From NCBI RefSeq assembly GCF_900636515.1, contig NZ_LR134287.1:2176946-2240945 (forward strand): a DNA stretch of 64,000 nucleotides, read 5' to 3'. How positions within the stretch are numbered: position 1 is the stretch's first letter; every line of letters starts with the position of its first letter. The stretch comes from Neisseria animalis (lineage in GTDB: Bacteria; Pseudomonadota; Gammaproteobacteria; Burkholderiales; Neisseriaceae). This document shows positions 8,579 through 19,179 of this stretch, in pieces. The notes beneath the pieces are model-generated. The model was not told the origin of the DNA and ran no database searches. It worked only from the letters and a program-made list of their open reading frames with translations. The translations under genes and the position numbers were made by a program.

Positions 8579-9565
8579 TTATTTACCCTTCTCTTTATCC
8601 AGCTTGCGACTGTAAATCACCGAGGTCAGCACCGACGCGCCCAATGCGCCGAATACGACGGACAATGAAATGGCAATCGGGATATGCACCCAATGCATAA
8701 TCAGCATTTTCACGCCGATAAAGCTCAACACGAACGACAGGCCGTATTTCAGGAAAACAAAGCGGTCGGCAACGTCTGCCAGCAGGAAATACATGGCACG
8801 CAAGCCCAAAATGGCAAAAATGTTGGAAGTCATCACGATAAACGGGTCGGTGGTTACAGCGAAGACGGCGGGGATACTGTCCACAGCGAAAATCACATCG
8901 CTCAGTTCGACCATTACCAGCACCAGAAAGAGCGGTGTAGCCATACGCTTGCCGTTTTCGACGGTGAAGAATTTTTCGCCGTCCAACTCTTTGCTGACAT
9001 GGATATGTTTTTTCAACCAGTTTAATAATTTATTGTCGTTCAGGTTTTCGTCTTCATCATCGCCGCCGGATTTAATCATATGGATACCGGTGTAGAGCAG
9101 GAAAGCGCCGAAAAGGTAGAGAATCCACTCAAACTGCTGCACCAATGCTGCACCGATAAAAATCATCACCGCACGCAGCACAATCGCGCCGAGTACACCA
9201 TAGAGCAACACGCGGTGTTGGTATTGCGGCGGTACTTTGAAGTAGCTGAAAATCATCAGGAACACGAAAATATTGTCCACCGCCAATGATTTTTCCAACA
9301 CATAGCCGGTGAAAAATTCCAACACTTTCTCTTTGGCGACAACGGCACCGTAAGCCGGATTCCCCGCCAGCTCGAAATACAGCCATGCGGCGAAACCGCA
9401 GGACACGGCAATCCACACGCACGTCCACGCCAACGCTTCTTTCACGCTGACCTTGTGCGCGCCGGTTTTCTTCAGCGACAGCATATCGATTGCTATCATG
9501 ATTAAAACCGCGATAAAAAACACGCCGTAAAACAGCGGCGTGCCGACTGAAGGATGTTCGACCAT
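8579..9565 (-). CDS. TerC/Alx-family membrane protein
   Basis: The 328-residue protein has about nine hydrophobic segments. It carries the TerC-family signatures GYVLEKSLAVDNIFVFLMIFS (about 88-108) and VELSDVIFAVDSIPAVFAV (about 220-238), whose membrane Asp residues are thought to bind metal. TerC/Alx proteins act in manganese export or metalation of secreted enzymes, and some confer tellurite resistance. The ATG at 9565 with GAGGAAA 9 bases upstream is preferred over TTG at 9568. I see no obvious yybP-ykoY-type leader in the short upstream region. An acidic loop (GGDDEDENLNDN) lies near residue 170. Confidence 0.88.
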   Translation of the reverse strand: MVEHPSVGTPLFYGVFFIAVLIMIAIDMLSLKKTGAHKVSVKEALAWTCVWIAVSCGFAAWLYFELAGNPAYGAVVAKEKVLEFFTGYVLEKSLAVDNIFVFLMIFSYFKVPPQYQHRVLLYGVLGAIVLRAVMIFIGAALVQQFEWILYLFGAFLLYTGIHMIKSGGDDEDENLNDNKLLNWLKKHIHVSKELDGEKFFTVENGKRMATPLFLVLVMVELSDVIFAVDSIPAVFAVTTDPFIVMTSNIFAILGLRAMYFLLADVADRFVFLKYGLSFVLSFIGVKMLIMHWVHIPIAISLSVVFGALGASVLTSVIYSRKLDKEKGK

Positions 9566-9683
9566 CAAAAATTTCCTCTTTTAGATTGGCGATATTGATA
9601 TTTGCAGACGGCATTCTAACACGGCGCAATAAGGCCGTCTGAAAATATCGGGTTTTCAATCAGATAAAAACGGTAAAACGCCG

Positions 9684-10136
9684 TTACCATACCAAATAAA
9701 ACATCGCCTTGGCGAAAAACACAATCAGCACCATATGCACCAGCACCGCCGCATGAATGTATTTCGACCAGCCCGCCGTCATCGTACCGCGAGTCATCTT
9801 CGTTACCGCCACGGCAAAATGCGCCAACACGCTGAACGCCAGCAATATCTTCCACAGCAGCATTATGCCGAACGGCGATTCAAACGGCTGGTGCAGCACA
9901 GGTACATAACGCGCCCACACCATTACCAAACCCGAAGCAAACAAAGCAAGTACCACCGGCGGCATTACCCGCACGGCACGGTAAGACATGGCTTTTTCCA
10001 CCTCGCGCCTCGCCTCCCGCGACACCCGTTTGGAGTGCAGCACCGACAATACCAATACCTCAAAAAACACACCGCCCACAAAAGCAATCGCACAAAAAAG
10101 ATGTACGATATGCGCCACCGCATAAATATTCATCAT
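9684..10136 (-). CDS. CopD-like integral membrane protein
   Basis: The 150-residue protein has four predicted membrane helices. His residues sit in the first (YAVAHIVHLFCAIAFVGGVFF) and last (IHAAVLVHMVLIVFF) helices, resembling the CopD/DUF2269 family of small copper-transport or haem-linked membrane proteins. The role is not established. ATG codons at 10136 and 10133 are both possible; GGAAA is 4 bases before the first. An in-frame upstream Met at 10175 lacks a ribosome site. It lies between the divergent glycine-zipper lipoprotein and the TerC gene, with two uptake sequences in the gap to TerC. Confidence 0.65.
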   Translation of the reverse strand: MMNIYAVAHIVHLFCAIAFVGGVFFEVLVLSVLHSKRVSREARREVEKAMSYRAVRVMPPVVLALFASGLVMVWARYVPVLHQPFESPFGIMLLWKILLAFSVLAHFAVAVTKMTRGTMTAGWSKYIHAAVLVHMVLIVFFAKAMFYLVW

Positions 10137-10250
10137 TAATTTCCATATCCGTACCGGCCGCCGGCGCAACCACACGTTGCACCACCCCGCCGAAGAGCAT
10201 TAAGTGTACCACAGCCCTATTTTAAACTCTCTTTACCCTTTGCATAGATT

Positions 10251-10267
10251 ATTAAACATTGTTTAAT
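10251..10267. promoter_or_regulatory. 17-bp palindrome, candidate operator
   Basis: ATTAAACA-T-TGTTTAAT is a perfect 8+1+8 palindrome 45 bases before the lipoprotein start. It sits in the spacer of a plausible promoter (TTGCAT at 10240, TTAATG at 10263). This geometry suits a repressor operator; the regulator is unknown. Confidence 0.5.
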
Positions 10268-10311
10268 GCGATACTGAAAACAATCCTAACCCACTCAACA
10301 TGGAGAACAAG

Positions 10312-10515
10312 ATGAAAACCATCACCAAAACTTTCGCCCTGATTGCCTTGGCAGCTTCCCTGAGTGCCTGTTCCAACATGAGCACCTCCCAACGCAATGC
10401 TGCAACCGGCGCAGTCATCGGCGGTGTTGCCGGCAACCTGATTGGCGGTGATACCGGTTCAACCTTGGGTGGCGCGGCACTCGGCGGCGTTATCGGCAGC
10501 CAAGTCAACAAATAA
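10312..10515 (+). CDS. Glycine-zipper lipoprotein (OsmB-like)
   Basis: This 67-residue protein has a lipoprotein signal peptide with lipobox LSAC (Cys20). Its glycine-zipper domain, GAVIGGVAGNLIGGDTG and LGGAALGGVIGSQVNK, matches small osmotically or stress-induced lipoproteins such as OsmB. ATG at 10312 with GGAGAAC just upstream is preferred over ATG at 10300. It probably sits in the outer membrane; the exact role is unknown. A palindromic operator-like site lies in its promoter. Confidence 0.8.
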   Translation: MKTITKTFALIALAASLSACSNMSTSQRNAATGAVIGGVAGNLIGGDTGSTLGGAALGGVIGSQVNK

Positions 10516-10991
10516 ACCGTTGTCCGCACCATTGCGGATACAACTTTACCGGCAGCTCCAATCCCGACCATGAGGATAAGGGCTGCCGGTATTGCTTTCA
10601 TCTGCCCTTCAGCAACAGCAAAGGCCGTCTGCAAAACAACCCGACCATTTCATTCCGGTCATTTGCAGACGGCCTTTTAACACCCCACCGACCGCTTGGC
10701 AAACATTCAAAATCAAACAGACTGCCGGTTCAAACAATAATTCATTTTAAAACATTTTTCCCCAACAACCGCCCTTATCGGCTGAAAAAACCATTGTACG
10801 GATTATGTTGAGATTTTCCCAAAAATAGAATAAGATAACTACAAAACGAAAAGCTGGAACATTATCATTAAAACAAACCGGCACATAACCGCAGGCAGCC
10901 CGCTTTTCTTTTCATGCCTTTTCAGACGGCATCTTACTCAAAGTCTTCTTGCCAACGCTTCAACTGTCAGCCCTTACACTGGAGAATCACC
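10516..10991. other. Intergenic region upstream of farR
   Basis: It holds an uptake-sequence hairpin (arms about 10620-10636 and 10661-10678) that terminates the lipoprotein gene, then about 300 AT-rich bases with a promoter-like pair at 10808-10836 and a single uptake sequence near 10920. I see no open frame with a ribosome site. The length suggests a regulated leader for farR. Confidence 0.6.
10808..10836 (+). promoter_or_regulatory. Candidate sigma-70 promoter for farR-hpaC
   Basis: TTGAGA (10808-10813), a 17-base spacer and TAAGAT (10831-10836) match a sigma-70 promoter reasonably well. It would give a leader of about 150 bases before the farR ATG. Confidence 0.4.
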
Positions 10992-11429
10992 ATGGCACAC
11001 CAATCCAAACATGCCTCCATCAACATCAGCCTGATTCAGGCGCGCGAAGCGTTGATGACCCAATTCCGCCCCATTCTGAACCAAGCCAACATCACCGACC
11101 AACAATGGCGCATTATCCGTCTGCTTGCAGAAAACGGCACGTTGGATTTCCAAGACTTGGCGACCCAAGCCTGCATTCTCCGCCCCAGCCTGACCGGTAT
11201 CCTGACCCGCTTGGAAAAAGCCGGATTAGTCGTCCGCCTGAAACCTTCCAACGACCAACGCCGCGTTTACCTCAAACTGACCGGAGAAGGAGAAAAACTT
11301 TATGAAACCATCGGCAGCAAAGTGGACGAACGCTACGATGTCATCGAGTCCGTATTCTCCAAAGAAAAACTGGACGAACTGAAAGCCCTGCTGTCCCAGC
11401 TCGCCGCCATCGAACAGTCGCTCCAATAA
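10992..11429 (+). CDS. farR: MarR-family regulator, FarR/NadR (HpaR) type
   Basis: The 145-residue winged-helix repressor has ITDQQWRIIRLLAENG, LDFQDLATQACILRPSLTGILTRLEKAGLVVR (recognition region about 50-82) and a wing PSNDQRRVYLKLT. It resembles HpaR and the meningococcal NadR/FarR protein. The latter binds 4-hydroxyphenylacetate and represses nadA, farAB and its own locus. The next gene is hpaC, exactly as in meningococcus, which supports orthology. ATG at 10992 has GGAGAATCACC upstream. Whether its regulon here includes adhesin or efflux genes cannot be seen. Confidence 0.88.
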   Translation: MAHQSKHASINISLIQAREALMTQFRPILNQANITDQQWRIIRLLAENGTLDFQDLATQACILRPSLTGILTRLEKAGLVVRLKPSNDQRRVYLKLTGEGEKLYETIGSKVDERYDVIESVFSKEKLDELKALLSQLAAIEQSLQ

Positions 11430-11441
11430 AAATAAAACAAT

Positions 11442-11942
11442 ATGACTGCCCCGACACACACACTCAAACCCGCATTCCGCGACGCGATGGCCTCGTGCGC
11501 CGCCGGCGTACACGTCATTACCACTGATGGCGAAGCAGGCCGTTACGGCATTACCATGACCGCCGTTACCTCGGTAACCGACGAACCGCCAACCGTCATG
11601 CTCTGCATCAACCGCGAAGCAGCCATTATCCCTATCCTGACTGCCAACCGCGATTTGTGTATCAATACCCTTTCAGACGGCCAGCAAGACATTGCCGAAC
11701 ATTTTGCCGGCATGACCAATCTGTCTCCGGAAGAACGCTTTGAATACCATATCTGGCATCGCGGTCAAAACGGCCAACTGGAAGTAGAAGGCGCATTAGC
11801 CCATTTGCACGGCAGTATTACCGATTATCGTGAAGTCGGTACGCATTACGTTTTCTTTGTCGAGATGAACGAAATCAAAGTCAACGATACGCACCCGCCC
11901 GCACTGCTGTATTTCCGCAGAGCATTTCGCTATTTGGAATAA
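11442..11942 (+). CDS. hpaC: HpaC-like flavin reductase
   Basis: This 166-residue protein belongs to the short flavin-reductase (FMN-binding split-barrel) family. FRDAMASCAAGVHVITT, GRYGITMTAVTSVTDEPPTVMLCIN and NTLSDGQQDIAEHFAG are typical of HpaC, which supplies reduced FAD to the HpaB 4-hydroxyphenylacetate monooxygenase. It lies 12 bases after farR and is probably co-transcribed. No hpaB is present in the window, so it may serve another acceptor. An uptake-sequence hairpin follows. Confidence 0.9.
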   Translation: MTAPTHTLKPAFRDAMASCAAGVHVITTDGEAGRYGITMTAVTSVTDEPPTVMLCINREAAIIPILTANRDLCINTLSDGQQDIAEHFAGMTNLSPEERFEYHIWHRGQNGQLEVEGALAHLHGSITDYREVGTHYVFFVEMNEIKVNDTHPPALLYFRRAFRYLE

Positions 11943-11960
11943 AATATTGGAACCCCATGA

Positions 11961-11997
11961 CAAAGGCCGTCTGCAAATCCATGCAGACGGCCTTTGT
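11961..11997. terminator. Uptake-sequence hairpin terminator after hpaC
   Basis: CAAAGGCCGTCTGCA pairs with TGCAGACGGCCTTTG around a short loop directly after hpaC. Confidence 0.75.
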
Positions 11998-12257
11998 GCT
12001 GTACCCCATTATCGCCACCCATCAATTTATGCTTCGGCAACAGCCTTTACGCCATCATCGGGCAAGCACCGTTTGAACATATCATCAAATCACGCAAAAT
12101 GAGGAAGAAAAACACAACCGCAGTGCAAGCAAGCAATACGATAAAGCACTACAACACCTTATTAAGTCAACCAAAATGCCTAGGGTTCAGACATTGCATC
12201 ATCAGAAGCCTGCCGTATCACTAAACCTGATAAATGGCCGTCTGCAAATTTCTTGGT

Positions 12258-12352
12258 TATCGTTGTTTAACAACCATGATACAGCGTTGCCGCCCTTCTC
12301 CCAAAAAGGGTTTGAGCAAGCGGCGGAAGCAGTAAGTCTGCCAATCCGCACC
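12258..12352 (-). repeat. Decayed long-type Correia-like element
   Basis: Read on the minus strand it ends GGCGGCAACGCTGTATCAT followed by TGTTTAACAACG. This matches the right end of the longer element at 37481-37626 (GGCAACGCCGTATCAT, TGTTGAACGACG). Internal segments GTTTGAGCAAG and AAGTCTGCC recall the same family but are heavily altered, and the left end is missing. Confidence 0.5.
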
Positions 12353-12448
12353 ATCGTCGAATCAGAATGAATGGGACAGGACGGCAAAACCTCAGACCAT
12401 ATAAATTGGTACAGCAATGCCGCATTATTTTTATTCCGGATAACTATA
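12353..12448 (+). repeat. Decayed copy of the 107-bp MITE
   Basis: ATCGTCGAATCAGAATGA at the left and TTTTTATTCCGGATAACTATA at the right align with the MITE ends, and GGTACAGCAATGCCGCATT aligns with its middle. It is about 11 bases shorter than intact copies and clearly degenerate, so it predates the eight near-identical copies. It has the same orientation as they do. Confidence 0.5.
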
Positions 12449-12496
12449 TCTGTACCATTTGCTGCTTTGCTGCCCCGTATGATTCAACCATACAAA

Positions 12497-13401
12497 TATA
12501 GTAATTTAAAAATAAAACAGTACAATTTTGATTTATTTTGAGTAAAAAATGGCATATTCAATAGATTTGCGGGAAAAAGCATTGAACCATTACAAGCAGT
12601 GTAATAACGCCAGCCAAACAGCCAAGACCTACGGCATATCAAGAAATACACTCTATCTTTGGATACAACTGGAAAAGCAAACAGGCAGCCTGAAACATCA
12701 AGTGAAAGGACAAAATGCTGCCAAGCTGGATACAGAAAAACTCAAACAATATGTCGGTCAGAATCCTGATGCCCATTTACATGAAATCGCCCAAGTGTTT
12801 AACTGCACAGCCCAAGCTGTTTTTTATGCACTCAAAAAGCTGGGTATCACACGTAAAAAAAGACCACCACTTACAGAGAACAAGACCCTTCGAAAGTAGC
12901 GCATTATTTAGCCCGATTAGCTCAATTTTCGGATTATCAACCGGTTTATTTGGACGAAACAGGATTCGATACCTATTTCTTTCGCCCCTATGCCCGCAGC
13001 CCCAAAGGGCAAATGGTTAAAACTAAGATAAGTGGGAAGAAATATCAACGGTTGTCATTGGTTGCTGCACAAATCGGGCAAAAACTGATTGCACCCATGG
13101 TTTATCAAAACACCATGACCAGTACTTTTTTTGAAGCATGGTTTGAAACCATGCTGTTACCTGATTTGCCACCAAAATCATTGATTATTTTAGATAATGC
13201 AAGATTTCACAGAATAAGTATTTTGCAAGAGATGGCACATCGTTACGGACATGAAATTCTACCGCTTGCACCTTATTCTCCCGAATTGAATCCGATAGAG
13301 AAAACATGGGCAAATATTAAAAAATATATGCGTTCGGTTTTACCCGGTTCAGATAATTTTACTGCTGCATTAATGTCCTATTTTTATTTTAATTAACTAT
13401 A
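12497..13401 (+). mobile_element. IS630-family insertion sequence, 905 bp
   Basis: The element runs from TATAGTAATTTAAAAATAAA to the inverted counterpart, which reads TATAGTTAATTAAAATAAAA on the other strand. The ends are imperfect inverted repeats of at least 20 bases starting with TA, the target dinucleotide of the IS630/Tc1 superfamily. It contains one transposase gene split by a -1 frame change. The right end abuts the terminator of the ATP synthase operon. Its ends closely resemble those of the 107-bp MITE (see findings). Confidence 0.85.
12549..13396 (+). CDS. IS630-family transposase, read through a -1 frameshift
   Basis: The first frame (12549-12899) carries an HTH-rich N-terminus (SIDLREKALNHYKQCNNASQ, YGISRNTLYLWIQLE) and stops. 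The second frame, open from before 12860 to 13396, carries the DDE catalytic domain: VYLDETGFD, SLIILDNARFH and ELNPIEKTW supply the D, D and E. The frames join if the ribosome slips back one base on the A7 run at 12855-12861, giving KKKTTTYREQDPSKVAHYL, a sequence typical of this family. The fused product is about 281 residues. This fits programmed frameshifting; a plain inactivating deletion is the alternative. Confidence 0.8.
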
Positions 13402-13431
13402 AAAAAGCACGGTATAACACCGTGCTTTTTT
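13402..13431. terminator. Terminator of the ATP synthase operon
   Basis: AAAAAGCACGGT and ACCGTGCTTTTTT form a perfect 12-base hairpin with poly-A on one side and poly-T on the other. It terminates the leftward atp transcript just past atpC and would also stop rightward transcripts leaving the IS element. Confidence 0.92.
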
Positions 13432-13442
13432 GACAGTAAAAC

Positions 13443-13868
13443 TTACTTGTTTTTTTGCGAACGAAGATAATCCAAGGTTTTGAGCTGGGCGATGGCCGCA
13501 GCCAAAGCCGCATGTGCTTTGGCCAGAGATTCATCATCTGCGGCTTTGGAAATACGAGCCTCTGCGGCTTTTTTCACTTCCTCTGCACGCGCCTGATCCA
13601 TTTCCTCACTGCGGACAGCTACGTCTGCCAATACAGTAATTTTATCAGGCTGTACCTCTAACAAGCCGCCGGAAACAGCAACCAGCAGCTCTTCGGTCTC
13701 GCCCGGCACAGTCAAACGCAATGCACCGGGACGTACCAAACTCATGATCGGCTCGTGTCGCGGATAAATACCAAGCTCACCTTGTACAGTCGGAACCACT
13801 ACGAAACTGGCTTCTCCTGAATAAATGTTTTGCTCGCTACTTACCACTTCAACTTGCATGACGCTCAT
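13443..13868 (-). CDS. atpC: ATP synthase F1 epsilon subunit
   Basis: The 141-residue central-stalk subunit couples rotation and can inhibit ATP hydrolysis. The N-terminal beta-sandwich has VEVVSSEQNIYSGEASFVVVPTVQGELGIYPRHEP and the C-terminal helical hairpin (about 90-138) is present. It is the last gene of the nine-gene atp operon, starting 10 bases after atpD with AAGGAGG at its start. The perfect terminator follows at once. Confidence 0.97.
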   Translation of the reverse strand: MSVMQVEVVSSEQNIYSGEASFVVVPTVQGELGIYPRHEPIMSLVRPGALRLTVPGETEELLVAVSGGLLEVQPDKITVLADVAVRSEEMDQARAEEVKKAAEARISKAADDESLAKAHAALAAAIAQLKTLDYLRSQKNK

Positions 13869-13878
13869 GCCGACCTCC

Positions 13879-15285
<1,407 letters not shown>

Positions 15286-15311
15286 CTATTTTCTGTACAG
15301 TTTCAGACGGC

Positions 15312-16187
15312 TTAAACGGCCGCTGCACCTGCAACAATTTCTGACAATTCTGTGGTAATCGCAGCTTGACGCGATTTGTTATATACCAAACGCAGCTCTT
15401 TGATGGCATTGCCGGCATTGTCAGTAGCGGCCTTCATCGCTACCATACGCGCGGCTTGTTCTGATGCCATGTTATCGGCTAATGCTTGATAAACCACAGA
15501 TTCCAAATAGCGGCGAACCAGATATTCCAATACGGCGACAGGACTTGGCTCATAACGGTACTCCCAATTCATATCGGAGTCTCCGTTTACCTCGTCAATT
15601 ACATTTTGACCAATAGGCAGCAGCACTTCCATACGCGGTTCTTGGCGCATGGTATTGACAAATCCCGAATACACCAAGTGAATCACATCTAGTTCATGCT
15701 TTCCGTAGCGTTGGAAAATCTCGGTCAGCGGTCCGACCAGCATTTCCATTTTCGGGGTATCACCCAAATTGGTTACGCTGGCAACCACATTCAGACCAAT
15801 GCTTTGGCACGCAGCCAAACCTTTGCTGCCCAGGCATACTATTTCGACTTGAACGCCTTGTTCCTGGTACTCTTGAACTTGCGCCAAAAATTTCTTCAAT
15901 ACGTTGGCATTCAAGCCACCACACAAACCCTTATCCGAGGTAATCAGGATAAAGCCTGCCCGACGCACCTCACGGTGCGGCTCGAGCAGTTTGATACCGT
16001 GGTCAGTATGTGTTTGTGCCAGATGGCTCATAACCAAACGTACTTTTTCGGCGTATGGACGCGCCAAACGCATCCGCTCCTGAGTCTTCCGCATTTTAGA
16101 GGTCGACACCATCTGCATCGCTTTAGTGATCTTTTGCGTATTTTGAACACTACGGATTTTGGTGAGAATCTCTTTCCCTACTGCCAT
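15312..16187 (-). CDS. atpG: ATP synthase F1 gamma subunit
   Basis: The 291-residue rotor shaft has the conserved N-terminal helix EILTKIRSVQNTQKITKAMQMVSTSKMR and C-terminal helix ASEQAARMVAMKAATDNAGN, which form the coiled coil inside the alpha/beta ring. Length is normal. The gene lies 24 bases downstream of atpA and 35 bases upstream of atpD. An uptake-sequence core (TTTCAGACGGC) sits in the atpG-atpD gap. Confidence 0.97.
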   Translation of the reverse strand: MAVGKEILTKIRSVQNTQKITKAMQMVSTSKMRKTQERMRLARPYAEKVRLVMSHLAQTHTDHGIKLLEPHREVRRAGFILITSDKGLCGGLNANVLKKFLAQVQEYQEQGVQVEIVCLGSKGLAACQSIGLNVVASVTNLGDTPKMEMLVGPLTEIFQRYGKHELDVIHLVYSGFVNTMRQEPRMEVLLPIGQNVIDEVNGDSDMNWEYRYEPSPVAVLEYLVRRYLESVVYQALADNMASEQAARMVAMKAATDNAGNAIKELRLVYNKSRQAAITTELSEIVAGAAAV

Positions 16188-16211
16188 TTCAGACTCCTTT
16201 CATTTCAAAGC

Positions 16212-17759
16212 TTATGCTTGGTAAGCATAAGAAGATTTGAAAGACTTCATGGCTTCGGCTAATGCTTTCTCGCTTTCATCAGACATCGCTCCTGAAGCAT
16301 TGATTGCTTCCAAAACAGCGGGCTGCTGAGTGCGGACATAGCTCAAGAATTCCGCCTCAAAAGCCAATGCTTTGGAAACCGGAACATCTTCATAAGAACC
16401 GTTGTTGATCGCCCACAGAGTCAATGCCATTTCAGCAGTATTCAAGGTACTGAATTGTTTTTGCTTCATCAATTCGGTAACCACTTCACCATGCTGCAAC
16501 TGCTTGCGTGTTGCTTCGTCCAAGTCGGAAGCAAATTGCGAGAAGGCAGCCAATTCGCGATATTGTGCCAAGGCCAAACGGATACCGCCACCCAGTTTTT
16601 TGATGACTTTGGTTTGTGCCGCACCACCTACGCGCGATACGGAAATACCCGCATTGATTGCAGGGCGGATACCGGCGTTAAACAAGTCGGTTTCCAAGAA
16701 AATCTGGCCGTCTGTAATCGAGATTACGTTGGTCGGTACAAACGCAGAAACGTCACCTGCCTGAGTTTCAATAATCGGCAACGCGGTCAGTGAACCGGTT
16801 TTACCTTTTACTTCACCGTTGGTCAGTTTTTCTACTTCGTCTTCATTGATGCGTGCTGCACGTTCCAGCAAACGGGAGTGCAGATAGAACACATCGCCCG
16901 GGTAGGCTTCACGACCCGGCGGACGGCGCAGCAGCAAAGAAATCTGACGGTAAGCTACGGCTTGTTTGGACAAGTCGTCGTAAACAATCAATGCATCTTC
17001 ACCGCGGTCGCGGAAAAACTCACCCATGGTACAACCGGCATAAGGAGCGATATATTGCAGCGCAGCAGCTTCCGAAGCCGTTGCGGCAACAACGATAGTA
17101 TGCTCCATTGCGCCATACTCTTCCAATTTGCGTACTACATTGGCAATAGAAGAGGCTTTTTGGCCGACTGCAACATAAATACAAATTACGCCAGTACCTT
17201 TTTGGTTGACAATAGCGTCCAACGCCACTGCTGTCTTACCGGTTTGACGGTCACCAATAATCAGCTCACGCTGACCACGGCCGACAGGAACCATAGAGTC
17301 GATTGCCTTGATACCGGTCTGCATCGGTTGGTCAACCGATTTACGGGCAATCACACCCGGAGCAATTTTTTCAATCGGAGCGGTTTTGCCGGCATTAATC
17401 GGGCCTTTTCCGTCAATCGGACGACCCAAGGCATCTACTACGCGGCCAACCAATTCACGGCCGACCGGCACTTCCAAGATACGGCCGGTACAGGTAACCG
17501 TATCACCTTCCTTGATGTGTTCGTATTCGCCCAACACCACGGCACCAACGGAGTCTCGCTCCAAGTTCATCGCCAAGCCGAAAGTGTTACCGGGGAATTC
17601 GAGCATCTCACCTTGCATTGCGTCTGACAAGCCATGAATACGCACAATGCCGTCTGTTACGGAGATAACCGTACCTTGTGTACGCACCTCTGCATTGACA
17701 GACAGATTTTCGATTTTGGCTTTAATCAAATCGCTAATTTCAGCAGGATTAAGCTGCAT
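16212..17759 (-). CDS. atpA: ATP synthase F1 alpha subunit
   Basis: This 515-residue non-catalytic nucleotide-binding subunit has P-loop [15 protein letters not shown] (about 170-184), the arginine-finger region [24 protein letters not shown] and [12 protein letters not shown]. The C-terminal [13 protein letters not shown] is typical. It starts 10 bases after atpH. Confidence 0.98.
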   Translation of the reverse strand: MQLNPAEISDLIKAKIENLSVNAEVRTQGTVISVTDGIVRIHGLSDAMQGEMLEFPGNTFGLAMNLERDSVGAVVLGEYEHIKEGDTVTCTGRILEVPVGRELVGRVVDALGRPIDGKGPINAGKTAPIEKIAPGVIARKSVDQPMQTGIKAIDSMVPVGRGQRELIIGDRQTGKTAVALDAIVNQKGTGVICIYVAVGQKASSIANVVRKLEEYGAMEHTIVVAATASEAAALQYIAPYAGCTMGEFFRDRGEDALIVYDDLSKQAVAYRQISLLLRRPPGREAYPGDVFYLHSRLLERAARINEDEVEKLTNGEVKGKTGSLTALPIIETQAGDVSAFVPTNVISITDGQIFLETDLFNAGIRPAINAGISVSRVGGAAQTKVIKKLGGGIRLALAQYRELAAFSQFASDLDEATRKQLQHGEVVTELMKQKQFSTLNTAEMALTLWAINNGSYEDVPVSKALAFEAEFLSYVRTQQPAVLEAINASGAMSDESEKALAEAMKSFKSSYAYQA

Positions 17760-17769
17760 GAAAACTCTC

Positions 17770-18303
17770 CTAATTCGTCATAGTCGTGTACAGGGCATTC
17801 AATTTTGCCTGTACAGACAAATCCCAAACCTGATCACCCACTTCCACTTTCAAGCCTCCTATCAATTCAGGATCAACTTGCGTGGTTACTGCCAAATCAC
17901 TGTCGAAACGCTCTTTAAGTGTTGCAGTTACTTCCTCCAACTGCTGGGGAGTCAATGCGTATGCACTATAAATTACAGCGGATTTGGTATTATTGAGTGC
18001 CAAGGCCAAGTCTTGATATTGCACATAAATTTCCGGCAAAACAGACAAACGCTTCTGCTCGGCCAAAACGGTGACAAAATTTGTCAACTCGCCCTGTTCC
18101 AAGCCGACCAAAGCAGCCAATGCCTTCGCTTTTTCGGAAGCATCGGTTTCAGGCTGCTCAACCAGCGCACGCACTTTAGGGTCTTGCATTACTGCTGCCA
18201 GCTCTTTCAGTCCGCCCAACCAAGACTTGATTTGGTTTTTTTCCTGTGCCACACCGAATAATGCTTTCGCATAAGGTCTGGCAATCGTTGCGAACTCTGC
18301 CAT
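17770..18303 (-). CDS. atpH: ATP synthase F1 delta subunit
   Basis: The 177-residue peripheral-stalk subunit links F1 to subunit b. The N-terminal helical bundle begins [17 protein letters not shown], the family signature, and the C-terminus carries [26 protein letters not shown]. It starts 3 bases after atpF ends, so translation is probably coupled. Confidence 0.97.
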   Translation of the reverse strand: MAEFATIARPYAKALFGVAQEKNQIKSWLGGLKELAAVMQDPKVRALVEQPETDASEKAKALAALVGLEQGELTNFVTVLAEQKRLSVLPEIYVQYQDLALALNNTKSAVIYSAYALTPQQLEEVTATLKERFDSDLAVTTQVDPELIGGLKVEVGDQVWDLSVQAKLNALYTTMTN

Positions 18304-18306
18304 ATT

Positions 18307-18777
18307 TTACAGCTCCTGTTTCAGGTTGCTGAGCAGCGCTGCATGTTTGGACGCATCCACTTCGCTACGCAAAATTGCTTCAGCACCTTTTACCGCCAAC
18401 GAGGCAACCTGCTCGCGTAAAACTTCACGCGCCCGGTTGATTTCCTGATCAACATCGGCTTTTGCCTGCGCTGTAATACGAGCTGCTTCGTTAGAAGCCT
18501 GTTCTTTGGCCTCCTCAACAATTTTAGCAGCACGCTTTTCGGCGTTGGCAACCATTTCGGCTACCTGACTACGCCCTTCGGCCAAGAGTTCTGCAACTTT
18601 CTTCTCTGCCTGCTCAAAGTCGCTTTTACCGCGCTCGGCGGCAGCCAAGCCTTCGGCGACTTTTGCGGCGCGCTCGTCCAACGCTTTTGCAATCGGCGGC
18701 CACACAAATTTCATGGTAAACCAAACCAGACCGAAAAAGACGATGATCTGCGCAAATAAGGTCGCATTGATATTCAC
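18307..18777 (-). CDS. atpF: ATP synthase Fo b subunit
   Basis: This 156-residue protein has one N-terminal membrane helix ([27 protein letters not shown]). A long Ala/Glu/Lys-rich coiled coil (about 35-145) dimerises to form the peripheral stalk. The order atpE-atpF-atpH is standard. Confidence 0.97.
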   Translation of the reverse strand: MNINATLFAQIIVFFGLVWFTMKFVWPPIAKALDERAAKVAEGLAAAERGKSDFEQAEKKVAELLAEGRSQVAEMVANAEKRAAKIVEEAKEQASNEAARITAQAKADVDQEINRAREVLREQVASLAVKGAEAILRSEVDASKHAALLSNLKQEL

Positions 18778-18851
18778 TTTACTTAACCTTCGTATTAGGG
18801 TTAATCAAACAAACGCATACGCGTCTGTATCGAAACAGTTGTCTGTTCGGA

Positions 18852-19118
<267 letters not shown>

Positions 19119-19179
19119 CTACATTAAAAAGAACTACTCAAACTACTTGAAAAGAAAGGTATGCACTATAGATCAAAAA

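Larger units (their letters stand above)
11943..12548. other. Gene-free region with decayed repeats
   Basis: After the hpaC terminator, this stretch contains no credible gene. It holds at least two decayed Correia-like elements in opposite orientations (annotated separately) and ends at the left terminus of the IS630-family element. Short frames here have no ribosome sites and unnatural composition. Confidence 0.7.
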
